Positions 1 through 7,741 of a stretch of 43,789 nucleotides of DNA are shown in pieces. This DNA is from Egerieenecus sp048201975 (GTDB lineage Bacteria > Bacillota > Clostridia > Christensenellales > Aristaeellaceae). The stretch is taken from the NCBI GenBank assembly GCA_048201975.1, contig DBFBGQ010000052.1:1-43789 (forward strand), written 5' to 3'. Under the pieces are notes generated by a model. That model was not told the DNA's origin, did not search any database, and saw only the letters and a list, made by a program, of their open reading frames with translations. Each line of letters starts with the position of its first letter. Positions within the stretch are counted from its first letter, which is position 1. The position numbers and the translations under genes were made by a program.

Positions 1-282
1 TTGGCCATTTTGATGTTCCGCTTTTACCTTCGCCAGATGCTTTTGGATGGGTTTGCGCCACACAAAGGTGTACCGGCCAGCAGCGCTTTCCAGCTTTGTT
101 CCGTCGATGTATACCGTTTGGTGGTCTGTTTCGCGCATGCCCTCCAGTTCCTCAAGCTGGGCGCTTAGCAGGCGGACAGGCGCGTTGAGTGGTATGGTGA
201 TTCCCGAATTCAGCGCAAAAACCAGTTGACCGTGTCGCTCAAATCCCCTATACTGGTCTTGCTTTTGATAGGTTTTTTTCAT
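1..282 (-). pseudogene. IS1182-like transposase, internally shortened, cut by window edge
   Basis: The minus strand reads open from an ATG at 282 to the window edge (94 residues, no stop). Residues about 14-47 resemble the N-terminal segment of IS1182/DUF772 transposases (QLVFAL, IPLNAPVRLL). Residues about 60-81 carry the block around the first catalytic Asp (YIDGTKLES followed by RYTFVWRK). In full-length relatives, as I recall them, a long DUF772 helical domain separates these two blocks; here only about a dozen residues do. I infer an in-frame internal deletion, so the copy is probably inactive. The ribosome binding site is poor (AAAAGG almost touching the ATG). The rest of the element lies left of the window. 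The IS1182 assignment is fairly safe; loss of activity is inference. Confidence 0.7.
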
Positions 283-294
283 ACCTTTTAAGCG

Positions 295-345
295 AAAAGA
301 CAAGGTTTGGATACCCTTTTGAGGATTCTTGCCTCGTCTTTTTTT
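295..345 (+). terminator. hairpin with T-run at the edge of the transposase leader
   Basis: An 11-bp stem with one mismatch pairs AAAAGACAAGG (295-305) with CCTCGTCTTTT (332-342), and a T-run covers 339-345. It would stop plus-strand transcription leaving the insertion element before the 531 gene. The 26-base loop is long, so this is a moderate call. Confidence 0.35.
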
Positions 346-465
346 GCTGGGGGTGTTTTGCAACGCGCCCTTTTTTCCCCCGGGAACCTGAGACCCGGCA
401 CGCACCCCAAAGGCAAGCATGCCTCCCTGCGCCCGCCCTGGGACGAAGGGATTTTTTTCCGGCGC

Positions 466-494
466 TGGAAATGCCCGGCGATTTATGGTACACT
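466..494 (+). promoter_or_regulatory. possible SigA promoter of the DUF4317 gene
   Basis: The -10 box TACACT (489-494) is preceded 17 bases upstream by a weak -35 TGGAAA (466-471). It lies 36 bases before the chosen start codon. The -10 is good but the -35 matches consensus at only four of six positions. Confidence 0.35.
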
Positions 495-530
495 GATGCC
501 TGCAACTTTCAACGCAACGAGGTGAACGTG

Positions 531-1703
531 ATGAATCAACGGGATCTTTCCGAGCTGCGCCGCCGGCTGAACCCCGACCGGCGCAATCCCACCCTGCTGT
601 GCGGCTGCTACCTCACCGGGGACGGCCGGGTGATCTCCAGCTTTGCCCAGCCCGTGGGCAGCCTGCCCCAGGAGGAAAACGAAAAATATATGGCCATTTT
701 TCGGCGGTGCCTCTCCGGCGCGCCGGGGCAGAACCTGCTGCCCATGGACTTTGCCGGCGGGGAGGAGGGGGCCGAGCAGCGGCTGCTCACCCGCCTGTGC
801 GACAGCGCCCTGGGGGATGAGGACGCCGTGGGGGACTTCTACCAGCGAATCATCGCCTATGTGCAGGCGGAGTTCGCCCATAAGGCCCAGTCCGTGCAGG
901 AACAGCAGGCCGCGGACAACTACCTGGCGCTGCTCCTCCACGACGGCTACGACGTGCCCCACCGGGATGCCAACGGGGACATGGACCGGGAGCGCTCCGA
1001 ATCCGTGTTCCACTATGTGCTCTGCGCCTTGTGCCCGGTGAAGCAGGCCAAGCCCGCCCTGCGCTACGTGCCCGCCCAGAGCCAGTTCCACAGCCGGGAG
1101 GACGACTGGGTGGTGGGCGCGCCGGAGATGGGGTTCCTGTTCCCCGCCTTTGAGGAGCGGGGCGCCAACGTCCACCGGGCCATGTATTATACCCGGGACG
1201 CGGGCAACCTCCACGAGGACTTCCTCCGGCTGGCCCTGGGCGCGCAGCCTCCCATGAATGCCGACGAGCAGAAGCAGACCTTCCAGGCCATCCTTCAGGA
1301 GAGCCTCCAGGAGGAGTGCAGCCTGGACGTGGTGCAGACCGTGCATGAGACCCTCACCGGCATGCTGGAGGAGCGCAAGGCCGACAAGACCGCCGAGCCC
1401 CTGACGCTCTCCGCGCCGGAGATCAAGCGGGTGCTGGAGGCCAGCGGCGTGAGCCAGGAGAAGGCCGCCGCCTTTGAGGAGAGCTACGCCGCCACCTTTG
1501 GGGAGCGGGCAGAGCTGCCGGCGGTGAACATGGTTTCCTCCCGGCTCAAGGTGAGCACCCCCGCGGTGAATATCCAGGTGGACCCGGAGCACGCGGGGCT
1601 GATTGAAACCCGCATGATCGACGGCCGCCGCTATATCCTCATTCTGGCGGACGGGGATGTGGAGGTCAACGGCGTGAAGGTATACGAGGCCCCGGAAAGG
1701 TAA
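531..1703 (+). CDS. DUF4317 family protein
   Basis: A 390-residue protein starting MNQRDLSELRRRLNPDRRN, which is the characteristic opening of the DUF4317 family found across Firmicutes. The start at 531 is preferred over the upstream in-frame ATG at 471 because GAGGTGA lies at 519-525 with good spacing and because the family begins here. The protein is acidic, has no signal peptide or membrane segment, and should be cytoplasmic. The first two thirds look like a globular domain (conserved-looking WVVGAPEMGFLFPAFEERG), and the last ~50 residues (SSRLKVSTPAVNIQVDP, then RYILILADGDVEVNG) look like a beta-rich tail. No biochemical function is established for the family to my knowledge. It stands alone, transcribed towards the foldase gene, with a bidirectional terminator between them. 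Confidence 0.85.
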   Translation: MNQRDLSELRRRLNPDRRNPTLLCGCYLTGDGRVISSFAQPVGSLPQEENEKYMAIFRRCLSGAPGQNLLPMDFAGGEEGAEQRLLTRLCDSALGDEDAVGDFYQRIIAYVQAEFAHKAQSVQEQQAADNYLALLLHDGYDVPHRDANGDMDRERSESVFHYVLCALCPVKQAKPALRYVPAQSQFHSREDDWVVGAPEMGFLFPAFEERGANVHRAMYYTRDAGNLHEDFLRLALGAQPPMNADEQKQTFQAILQESLQEECSLDVVQTVHETLTGMLEERKADKTAEPLTLSAPEIKRVLEASGVSQEKAAAFEESYAATFGERAELPAVNMVSSRLKVSTPAVNIQVDPEHAGLIETRMIDGRRYILILADGDVEVNGVKVYEAPER

Positions 1704-1709
1704 AAAAAC

Positions 1710-1750
1710 AGAGGCAGGCACAACCGATATCAGCGGTCATGCCTGCCTCT
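1710..1750. terminator. bidirectional terminator between convergent genes
   Basis: A perfect 11-bp stem pairs AGAGGCAGGCA (1710-1720) with TGCCTGCCTCT (1740-1750) around a 19-base loop. It is followed by TTTT on the plus strand and preceded by AAAAAAA, which reads as a T-run on the minus strand. It can serve both the DUF4317 gene and the convergent foldase gene. Confidence 0.8.
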
Positions 1751-1826
1751 TTTCTGCTCTCCGGGATCCATGGCGCGCAGACCCGTGCAAGCCGGAGCCT
1801 GGCGACTGCGGCAGCCGCGGGGCGGC

Positions 1827-3263
1827 TTACTCCGCGGGGGCCTGGGTGGGCTCCTCCGCGGGAGCTTCCGTGGGAGCCTCGGTGGGGGCTTCCGTGGCCT
1901 GATCCGCCAGCAGATAGGCGTTGCCGGCGGCGGTATAGGTCACCTGCGCGGCGCTCACCCAGGCGTTGAGCTGGTCGCTGAACAGCGTGTTCTCCTTCTC
2001 CGCCTTCAGCTCCGCGGCCAGGGTATTCTTGATCTCGTCGGTGTACTCCACCGGGCCGGCGGGCACGTCGCGGACATAGCAGACGATGTACACCCCGTAA
2101 CTGCCCACGTAGGGCTGGGAGACCTGGCCGATTTCATCCACGGAGAAGGCCGCGCGCACAAAGGCGGGGTCAAAGTAGATGCTGTCCATGCTCACGCTGT
2201 AGCCCTGGGATTTGTAGGGCTCCTGGTTCATGCCGGGATCGGTGTTGTACTCGGCAATCAGGTCGGCAAAGGGCACGCCCTGGGCCAGCTTGGCGTTGAT
2301 CTCGTCCACGGTGGGCTGCACGGAGGCGATGATGGCCGCGTAGGCGGCGTCCACATCCGCCTGGGTGACGGGGGTGGAGGTGGGCTGGGCGGAGGCCTCC
2401 GCGGTGGCCGTGGTGTCGTCAGCGTCCATCTCGGCGTAGTCCTGGGCCTCCTCCAGGGAGGCCTGCAGCGCCTGATAGTTGCTCATGAGCTCGTCGTCCA
2501 CCTCCAGCAGGATCTGCGTGATGCCCCGGTAGCCTTCCGGCACATAGTAGGGGGTCATGCCGAAGTAGTACAGCGCCTGCTCGTAGATGGAGGCGTCGGC
2601 GTAGGTCTGCTTGTCGGCCTCCACCTGGGCGTCGAAGGCGGCGCGGACCTCCTCGTCGGTGACGGTGGCATCCTTGACCATGTCGGCGTAGAGGCGCTCA
2701 TAGATCTTGTTTTCCCGGTTGGAGGCGGTGAGCGTCTCCAGGGTGTAGCCCTGGCTCTCCAGGCTGGCGATGGCGTCCAGCCGCGCGGCGGCCTTGTCCG
2801 CGTCGGTGGCGTCCTCGGTCAGCCCGGCATAGTTGGCAATCCAGGCCTCAATTTCGCTGTCCAGGGTCGCCTGGGCATCCTGCTGCATCTCCGCCTCCTC
2901 CTCGGCGGTGAACTGGTCCATGCCCAGCTCCACGGCCTTCTGGAAGAACACGGCCTCCTCCACGCTGCCGCGGATGGCCGCCTGCTGGATGTAGGCGGTA
3001 AGCTCCGGGTCGGTGATGTCAAAGCCCTGGGAATAGTACAGGTACAGCAGGTAATAGGCGTAGCTGTCCACGTCGGACTGCATCAGGTTTTCGCCGTTGA
3101 CCACGGCCAGCACCGCATCCTCCTGGGCGGCGTTTTCCGCCACGGCTTCGCTTTCCACCTGCGCCTCCTGGGAGGCTTGCAGCTCGGGGGACTCCGCCAG
3201 CGCGCAGCCGCCCAGCAGGCACAGCGCCAGCATCAGGGCCAACAAACGGGAAAAGTTCTTCAT
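1827..3263 (-). CDS. PrsA/SurA-like peptidyl-prolyl isomerase lipoprotein
   Basis: A 478-residue exported foldase. The signal peptide ends in a lipobox (LLGGC, Cys20), so it should be lipid-anchored on the outer face of the membrane. Residues about 50-230 form a SurA/PrsA-like helical region beginning AVLAVVNGENLMQSDVDSY, the usual first strand and helix of such chaperones. Residues about 315-410 resemble a parvulin (PPIC) domain (FADLIAEYNTDPG, then IGQVSQPYVGSYGVYIV). A Thr/Ala/Pro-rich stretch interrupts at about 285-300, and the C-terminus is a low-complexity tail of repeated EAPT units, probably a wall-spanning linker. AAAGGAAA precedes the start. The expected role is folding of secreted proteins, of which this window encodes many. 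It is monocistronic with its own promoter. Confidence 0.85.
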   Translation of the reverse strand: MKNFSRLLALMLALCLLGGCALAESPELQASQEAQVESEAVAENAAQEDAVLAVVNGENLMQSDVDSYAYYLLYLYYSQGFDITDPELTAYIQQAAIRGSVEEAVFFQKAVELGMDQFTAEEEAEMQQDAQATLDSEIEAWIANYAGLTEDATDADKAAARLDAIASLESQGYTLETLTASNRENKIYERLYADMVKDATVTDEEVRAAFDAQVEADKQTYADASIYEQALYYFGMTPYYVPEGYRGITQILLEVDDELMSNYQALQASLEEAQDYAEMDADDTTATAEASAQPTSTPVTQADVDAAYAAIIASVQPTVDEINAKLAQGVPFADLIAEYNTDPGMNQEPYKSQGYSVSMDSIYFDPAFVRAAFSVDEIGQVSQPYVGSYGVYIVCYVRDVPAGPVEYTDEIKNTLAAELKAEKENTLFSDQLNAWVSAAQVTYTAAGNAYLLADQATEAPTEAPTEAPAEEPTQAPAE

Positions 3264-3311
3264 GCTTCGTTTCCTTTCTTAGCCGCGCTGCACGCGCGGG
3301 GTAATATCAAC

Positions 3312-3340
3312 ATTATGACATGAAAACGCCCCGCGCGCAA
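3312..3340 (-). promoter_or_regulatory. SigA-type promoter of the foldase gene
   Basis: On the minus strand, -35 TTGCGC (3340-3335), a 17-base spacer and -10 CATAAT (3317-3312) lie about 50 bases before the start codon at 3263. Spacing is optimal and the -10 has one mismatch. Confidence 0.5.
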
Positions 3341-3377
3341 GTCCCTCCCTGCGCCGGGGCCAAAAGTTACATGGCGT

Positions 3378-3650
3378 TCAAGTTTTTTCCCCATCGCCGG
3401 GCATGGGCAGCGCGCCGCAGCCCCGCAGCCGTCCGGTCATGGCGGAGAGGATCAGCTTCTGCCCCAGCAGCTCGCGAAAGCGGGCGGTTTTCGTCTTGCC
3501 CTCCTGGCGCAGCGCGGCCAGCTGCTGGGTCAGCCGCGCCTCCTCCTCCAGCAGGTCCTCCATCATGGTTTCCAGGCGGCTCAGGCGGCGGAGGGCTTCC
3601 GCTTCCCGGCCGGGGAGCAGCGCTCCCTCCCGGGTGGTGGTGCGTTCCAT
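3378..3650 (-). CDS. small coiled-coil protein, function unknown
   Basis: A 90-residue protein with a strong AAAGGAGC ribosome binding site 9 bases before its ATG, 22 bases downstream of the nucleotidyltransferase gene and on the same strand, so co-transcribed with it. Residues about 18-65 are rich in Leu/Glu/Arg at heptad spacing (LSRLETMMEDLLEEEARL, then LTQQLAALRQEGK), predicting one long helix or short coiled coil. There is no signal peptide or membrane segment. I do not recognise a family. The good ribosome binding site and tight spacing argue that it is real and not a chance frame. A role as partner or regulator of the upstream enzyme is only a guess from position. Confidence 0.6.
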   Translation of the reverse strand: MERTTTREGALLPGREAEALRRLSRLETMMEDLLEEEARLTQQLAALRQEGKTKTARFRELLGQKLILSAMTGRLRGCGALPMPGDGEKT

Positions 3651-3672
3651 GGCTTGGTGCTCCTTTCCCGGC

Positions 3673-4572
3673 TCAGCCCGTCACGTCGTAGGCGGCATCG
3701 ATGGCCTTCAGCTCCCGGAAGGTGTCGATTTCGCAGATGTCCTGGAAGGTGCACTCCCGCACCTCCACCCTGTACTCGCTCTGGAAATATTCCAGGGGCA
3801 CCAGGTCCCACTCCCGCTCCTTGCCCCCGGGCATGTCGAACACCGCCTTCAGGTGCTCGGCCAGCCGGGCGCCGTCCGCGGCGGTCCAGTAGCTGATGCC
3901 GAACATGTGCATGCAGTTTTCCCCGCCGATGTCCACCCGGGCGATGCAGCCGTTCTTCATGTGGAAGCACCAGTCTTCCGTCTTGCTCACGGGCACGCCC
4001 AGGTAATTGCTGCAGTATTGGTACTTGGTAATCAGCCCGGGGTTGTGCAGCACCAGGTCTGCCTCCAGCACGTAGGCGTTTTGCAGCAGATAGCGGGCGC
4101 ACATCAGGGAGGCGATGTTCTTGGCCTCGTTATAAGCGGGGTTTTCGATAAACTTGATCATGGGGTACTTGAACAGCAGCTGGTCGAACTGCTCGGCCAG
4201 GTATCCCCGAACGATATAGATTTCTTCAATGCCCGCGGCTACCACCGCGTCCAGCAGGGTATCGATCATCCGCTTGCCGTTCACCCGCACCAGGGGCTTG
4301 GGGGTGTTCAGGGTGATGGGTACCATGCGGGAGCCAAACCCCGCGGCCACGAATACGGCGCGCCTGGCCCGGTAGGGCTCCAGGGCGGCCAGGCCCCGGG
4401 GGGTCAGGCGGCTTTTGTGGACGTAATCCAGCTCCTGCAGCTCCTTCAGGGTTTTGTTCACCGTGCCCACGGAGCGCCCCGCGGCGACGGCCAGCTCCCG
4501 CTGGGTAATCTCGCGGCCTCCGGCGGCCTCCAGGCTGGTCATCAGGTCAAACTGAGTGCGGCTTAAGCCCAT
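3673..4572 (-). CDS. winged-helix / LicC-like phosphocholine cytidylyltransferase fusion
   Basis: A 299-residue two-domain protein. Residues 1-65 form a MarR-like winged helix (ITQRELAVAAGRSVGTVNKTL). From residue about 70 comes a nucleotidyltransferase with the sugar-nucleotide signature AAGFGSRM (76-83) and TPKPL (90-94), then the family-like EADLVLHNP. This arrangement matches LicC-type CTP:phosphocholine cytidylyltransferases, which make CDP-choline for decorating surface polymers, but related NTP transferases act on other phosphates and the substrate cannot be read here. The start at 4572 is chosen because GGAAGG lies 9 bases upstream and because an upstream in-frame ATG (4605) would precede the predicted transcription start. 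No choline kinase (LicA) or phosphotransferase (LicD) gene is adjacent. Confidence 0.75.
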   Translation of the reverse strand: MGLSRTQFDLMTSLEAAGGREITQRELAVAAGRSVGTVNKTLKELQELDYVHKSRLTPRGLAALEPYRARRAVFVAAGFGSRMVPITLNTPKPLVRVNGKRMIDTLLDAVVAAGIEEIYIVRGYLAEQFDQLLFKYPMIKFIENPAYNEAKNIASLMCARYLLQNAYVLEADLVLHNPGLITKYQYCSNYLGVPVSKTEDWCFHMKNGCIARVDIGGENCMHMFGISYWTAADGARLAEHLKAVFDMPGGKEREWDLVPLEYFQSEYRVEVRECTFQDICEIDTFRELKAIDAAYDVTG

Positions 4573-4607
4573 AGCAAACAACCTTCCTTTCCCTCCCATA
4601 CGCAAGC

Positions 4608-4636
4608 ATTATATACCCGCCCCGCCGGAAAAGCAA
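4608..4636 (-). promoter_or_regulatory. SigA promoter of the LicC-like gene
   Basis: Minus-strand -35 TTGCTT (4636-4631), a 17-base spacer and a perfect -10 TATAAT (4613-4608). Transcription would begin near 4601, leaving a leader of about 29 bases to the ATG at 4572. It sits back to back with the plus-strand promoter at 4653-4681. Confidence 0.7.
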
Positions 4637-4652
4637 GAAATGCGCCGCAGGC

Positions 4653-4681
4653 TTGACAAACCAGCGCCTTTCTTTTACAAT
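4653..4681 (+). promoter_or_regulatory. near-consensus SigA promoter of helD
   Basis: A perfect -35 TTGACA (4653-4658), a 17-base spacer and -10 TACAAT (4676-4681). This is the strongest-looking plus-strand promoter in the window. It leaves a leader of about 135 bases before the HelD start, with no obvious riboswitch in it. Confidence 0.75.
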
Positions 4682-4821
4682 AGGAAAACCTTGGGGCGTC
4701 AGGCCCCGCCCATGCTTGCAGCAGCATATGCGTAAGCCTCTGCGAAGGGAACGTTTTTTGTTCCGAAGAAAAAAATCGCGGGGGCTTTTTATGCTTTTTG
4801 GCCCTCCAAAGAAAGGCGGCG

Positions 4822-7062
4822 ATGTCCATGACCCAGTTGCCAGACCATCCCGATAGCCCGGCGGAATACCGGCACCTGCAACAGACCTGCGACGTGATCC
4901 TCCAGGAGGTGCGCAAGCTGGAGGAGGAAACCGGGGTGGGCGCGGAGGAAAAGCGGGTGGTGTCCGTGCCCCAGGACGCCACCATGGACGAGATTGTGGC
5001 CCTGGACATCTTCCGCATGAAGCTGGATACCCTGCATCAGCTGGGGATGGCCAGCCACCAGGCGTACTTTGCCCGGCTGGATTTCGTGCCCGCCGGAGGC
5101 CGGATGGAAACCCATTACCTGGGCCGCTGGGGCGTGATGACCACACCGGGGTTTGACACGGTGGTGGTGGACTGGCGCTCCCCGGTGGCCAACCTGTACT
5201 ATTCCGGGCAGATCGGGCCCATGTCCTATGCCGCGCCGGACGGCACGGTGACCGGGGAGCTGACCCTCAAGCGGATGCTCACCGTGCGGGACCGGGAGCT
5301 GCTGGGCCTGTTCGACAGCGGCGTGGTGAGCCAGGACGCCTATTTGCAAAGCGTGCTGGGCCAGGTCTCCACGGACAAGCTGCGGGAGATCGTCACCACC
5401 ATTCAGGCGGAGCAGAACCTGGTGATCCGCCATCCCGCCCGGCAGCCGCTGATCGTCCAGGGGGTGGCCGGCAGCGGCAAAACCACCATCGCCCTGCACC
5501 GCATCGCCTGGCTGCTCTATGCCCACCGGGAGACCCTCCGCCCCGAGCAGTTGATGATCCTGGCCCCCAATCCTCTTTTCCTGGATTACATCTCCCAGGT
5601 GCTGCCGGACCTGGGCGTGGAGCGGGTGGTGCAGACCACCTTCCAGGGGTTGTGCCAGCGCCTGCTGGGCAAGCGCCTGCCCAAGGCCCGGCCCGTCACC
5701 CGCCTGGAGGACAAGCTGCAGGCCGGCCCGCAGGAGCGGGCGGCGGTGGGCGCGGTGCTCCGGCGCAAAGGCTCCCTGGCCTTCAAGGCGTCCATCGAGG
5801 CCTTTGTGGCCCAGTGGCAGGAGGAGCTGCTGCCGCCGGCGGGGTGGACATTCGGCAATGTGTCCCTGCTGCGGTACGAGGAGCTGCGGACCATCTTCCT
5901 CAAGCAGCTGGCGCCCTTCCCCATTCAGGCGCGGATGGATGAAATGAAGAAATACCTGCGCCGGCGGCTGAAAACCGCCGCCGAGGAGATGAAGCGCAGG
6001 CTGGAGGCGCTGGCCCAGGAGCGCCTGGACGCGCTGCTGGCCCGCCTGCCGGACGGCCCGGAGCGCCGGGCGCGGGCCACCCGGCTGCTGGAGAGCCGGG
6101 ACCAGCGCCTGCGGGAGGTGGACGAGCGGGCGGCGGCCTACCTGAAGGACTACGCCAGGCTGTGGCCGGACGTATCCCTGACCACGGTGTACGGGGAATA
6201 CCTGCGCCGCTGCGAGGACGCCAGCGTCCAGCAGGCTACCCTGCCCTACCTGGAAAAGGGCCAGGCCCAGCTGGAGGATCTCCCCGCCCTGGTGACCCTG
6301 GGCCGGCTGATCTACGGGGTGAAGCAGCTGCCCATCCGCCATGTGGTGGTGGACGAGTGCCAGGACTTCTCCCCCTACCAGGTGCAGCTGCTCCGGGAGC
6401 TCACCGCCGGGGCGTCCTTCACCCTGGTGGGCGATTTGATGCAGGGCGTTCACGAGGAGGAGGGCATCCACAGCTTCAGCGAATGGATGGAGCCCGTGTT
6501 CCATGGGGAGGCGGCGCTGCGTCAGCTGGTCACCAGCTACCGCAACACCGTGGAGATCATGACGCTGGCCAGCCGGGTGGCTGCCCGGCATCCGGTGGAG
6601 GGGCAGCTGACCGCCCGGCCGGTGCTGCGCCACGGGGAAGCGCCCCGGGCGTATGCCTGCCGCAGTGAGCAGGACCGCATCCGCCGCATGGCGCAGCTGG
6701 CTTCCGCCTGGCAGGAGGAGGGCTACCACACCGTCGCGGTGATCGAGAAGACCAAGGCCCAGGCCGAAGCCACCTGGCGGGCGCTGAAAAAGCATCTGCC
6801 CGCCCGGCTGCTGGCCGAGGGGGACGCCGCCTACGCCGGGGGACTGCTGGTGCTCCCCGCCGCCCTGGCCAAGGGCCTGGAGTTTGACTGCGTCATCGTG
6901 GCCCAGTGCGGCGCGGAGGCCTTCCCGGACGACCCCTTCCTGTGCCGGGTGCTCTACGTGCTGCTCACCCGTCCCCTGCACCGCCTGGCGCTGCTGCATA
7001 CCGGCCCCCTGACCCCGCTGATTCCGCCCGACGCTTTGGCGCCGGTCGCCGGCGCAGAATAA
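4822..7062 (+). CDS. helD: HelD-like UvrD/Rep-family ATPase
   Basis: A 746-residue superfamily 1 ATPase. The N-terminal part contains YFARLDFVPAGG and, further on, VVVDWRSPVANLYYSG, which are typical of HelD proteins. Walker A GVAGSGKTT lies at about residues 214-222, Walker B VVVDECQDFSP at about 508-518, and later motifs are LVGDLMQGV, AKGLEFDCVIV and LYVLLTRPLHRL. HelD proteins bind RNA polymerase, push apart its DNA and RNA channels and recycle stalled complexes. Length is normal for the family. The ATG at 4822 or 4828 could be the start, since AAAGG at 4812-4816 lies 5 or 11 bases away; a further in-frame TTG exists at 4798. The gene is transcribed alone from a strong promoter. Confidence 0.85.
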   Translation: MSMTQLPDHPDSPAEYRHLQQTCDVILQEVRKLEEETGVGAEEKRVVSVPQDATMDEIVALDIFRMKLDTLHQLGMASHQAYFARLDFVPAGGRMETHYLGRWGVMTTPGFDTVVVDWRSPVANLYYSGQIGPMSYAAPDGTVTGELTLKRMLTVRDRELLGLFDSGVVSQDAYLQSVLGQVSTDKLREIVTTIQAEQNLVIRHPARQPLIVQGVAGSGKTTIALHRIAWLLYAHRETLRPEQLMILAPNPLFLDYISQVLPDLGVERVVQTTFQGLCQRLLGKRLPKARPVTRLEDKLQAGPQERAAVGAVLRRKGSLAFKASIEAFVAQWQEELLPPAGWTFGNVSLLRYEELRTIFLKQLAPFPIQARMDEMKKYLRRRLKTAAEEMKRRLEALAQERLDALLARLPDGPERRARATRLLESRDQRLREVDERAAAYLKDYARLWPDVSLTTVYGEYLRRCEDASVQQATLPYLEKGQAQLEDLPALVTLGRLIYGVKQLPIRHVVVDECQDFSPYQVQLLRELTAGASFTLVGDLMQGVHEEEGIHSFSEWMEPVFHGEAALRQLVTSYRNTVEIMTLASRVAARHPVEGQLTARPVLRHGEAPRAYACRSEQDRIRRMAQLASAWQEEGYHTVAVIEKTKAQAEATWRALKKHLPARLLAEGDAAYAGGLLVLPAALAKGLEFDCVIVAQCGAEAFPDDPFLCRVLYVLLTRPLHRLALLHTGPLTPLIPPDALAPVAGAE

Positions 7063-7065
7063 GCC

Positions 7066-7108
7066 GGCCCTTTGGGTTCCATCCATTTTGCATGGAACCC
7101 AAAGGGCC
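7066..7108 (+). terminator. 17-bp perfect hairpin after helD
   Basis: GGCCCTTTGGGTTCCAT (7066-7082) pairs perfectly with 7092-7108 around a 9-base loop, starting 4 bases after the helD stop codon. There is no T-run directly after it, so it may protect the mRNA 3' end or act as an imperfect terminator. Confidence 0.55.
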
Positions 7109-7356
7109 ACAAACGGCTGATAAAAGCATATTTTTCATGTGGGCACTGAAAGATGAAATTTTCTGCTCCCAAACTTTCAGAAGTTTCAACAAGTATGGGC
7201 CCCGAAGGGGTCCAGGGGGAAAGGCGGGCATCGCCGCCTGCGCTTGCAAGCATGCAATGTAGCACTTGCAGGAATTTTCAGATCCAATCCTTTGTCAACA
7301 CGCTGACGCCGGGCCGCTCCCCCAGGAGGACCCGGCGTTTCTGTGCGCCCTGGCGC
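7109..7356. other. hairpin-rich spacer without a recognisable gene
   Basis: Short frames here lack ribosome binding sites and resemble nothing known. The stretch holds several small inverted repeats: GGCCCC with GGGGTC around 7199-7215, GGCGG with CCGCC near 7224-7238, and ACGCCGGG (7306-7313) with CCCGGCGT (7331-7338). The last could end transcription of the small membrane-protein gene from the right, although it has no T-run. The AT-rich part at 7109-7195 differs in composition from its surroundings. Confidence 0.4.
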
Positions 7357-7632
7357 TTACAGCAGCCATAGCACGGTTGCCAGCAGCAGTACGGCGCCCA
7401 GCAGGAAGAACATGCACCCCGGCGGGAAGCACCCAATGGGGTAATACCTCCTGGGCGGACGGCGCATACCCCAGGGGCGGCCTGGAGGAGGCCGGCGGGG
7501 AGGCCGGTGGGGGCCGGGTCCACGCATGGGTCCGCGGGGATGCATGCCCGCAGGGCCGGGCCCCCGATGCGTCACCTTGGATGTGCCCGGCATGGCGCTT
7601 TTGCGGATTTTTCCGCGGGGGGGAGCTTTCAC
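7357..7632 (-). CDS. small Pro/Arg/Gly-rich protein with C-terminal membrane helix
   Basis: A 91-residue protein starting with GTG at 7632, preceded by GAGGAGG at 10 bases. Residues 1-65 are strongly basic and full of Pro, Gly and Arg (HPRGPMRGPGPHRPPRRP). The last ~20 residues form one hydrophobic helix (MFFLLGAVLLLATVLWLL) ending at the stop codon, so it is predicted to be tail-anchored with the basic segment inside. I do not recognise a named family. The good ribosome binding site and the clean domain split support a real gene. It lies 109 bases downstream of the aldolase gene on the same strand and could receive read-through transcription, but nothing links it functionally to sugar use. 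Confidence 0.5.
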   Translation of the reverse strand: MKAPPRGKIRKSAMPGTSKVTHRGPGPAGMHPRGPMRGPGPHRPPRRPPPGRPWGMRRPPRRYYPIGCFPPGCMFFLLGAVLLLATVLWLL

Positions 7633-7708
7633 GGTAGGGTCGCCTCCTCAGCGTAATGGAGACCCTGTCCGGGCGGGACAAGGTCCGCTGCTTTAACGAT
7701 ACCATAGC

Positions 7709-7724
7709 GCGCCCCCCGGGGCGC
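7709..7724. terminator. GC-rich hairpin after the aldolase gene
   Basis: GCGCCCC (7709-7715) pairs with GGGGCGC (7718-7724) in the spacer between the aldolase stop and the small membrane-protein gene. The loop is very tight and no T-run follows on the minus strand, so it is a weak candidate for the end of the sugar operon. Confidence 0.3.
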
Positions 7725-7741
7725 AAGCCCCTTCGACCGGT

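Noticed and set aside
483..1721. 412-codon minus-strand frame opposite the DUF4317 gene
   Set aside because: No ribosome binding site or recognisable protein; composition typical of antisense shadow.
4682..4821. Riboswitch or T-box in the helD leader
   Set aside because: The leader has small repeats but no conserved core or terminator/antiterminator pair that I can recognise.
4789..7110. 773-codon minus-strand open frame opposite helD
   Set aside because: Same mirror-frame effect; translation is Gln/His/Gly-rich with no domain, while the plus frame has all HelD motifs.
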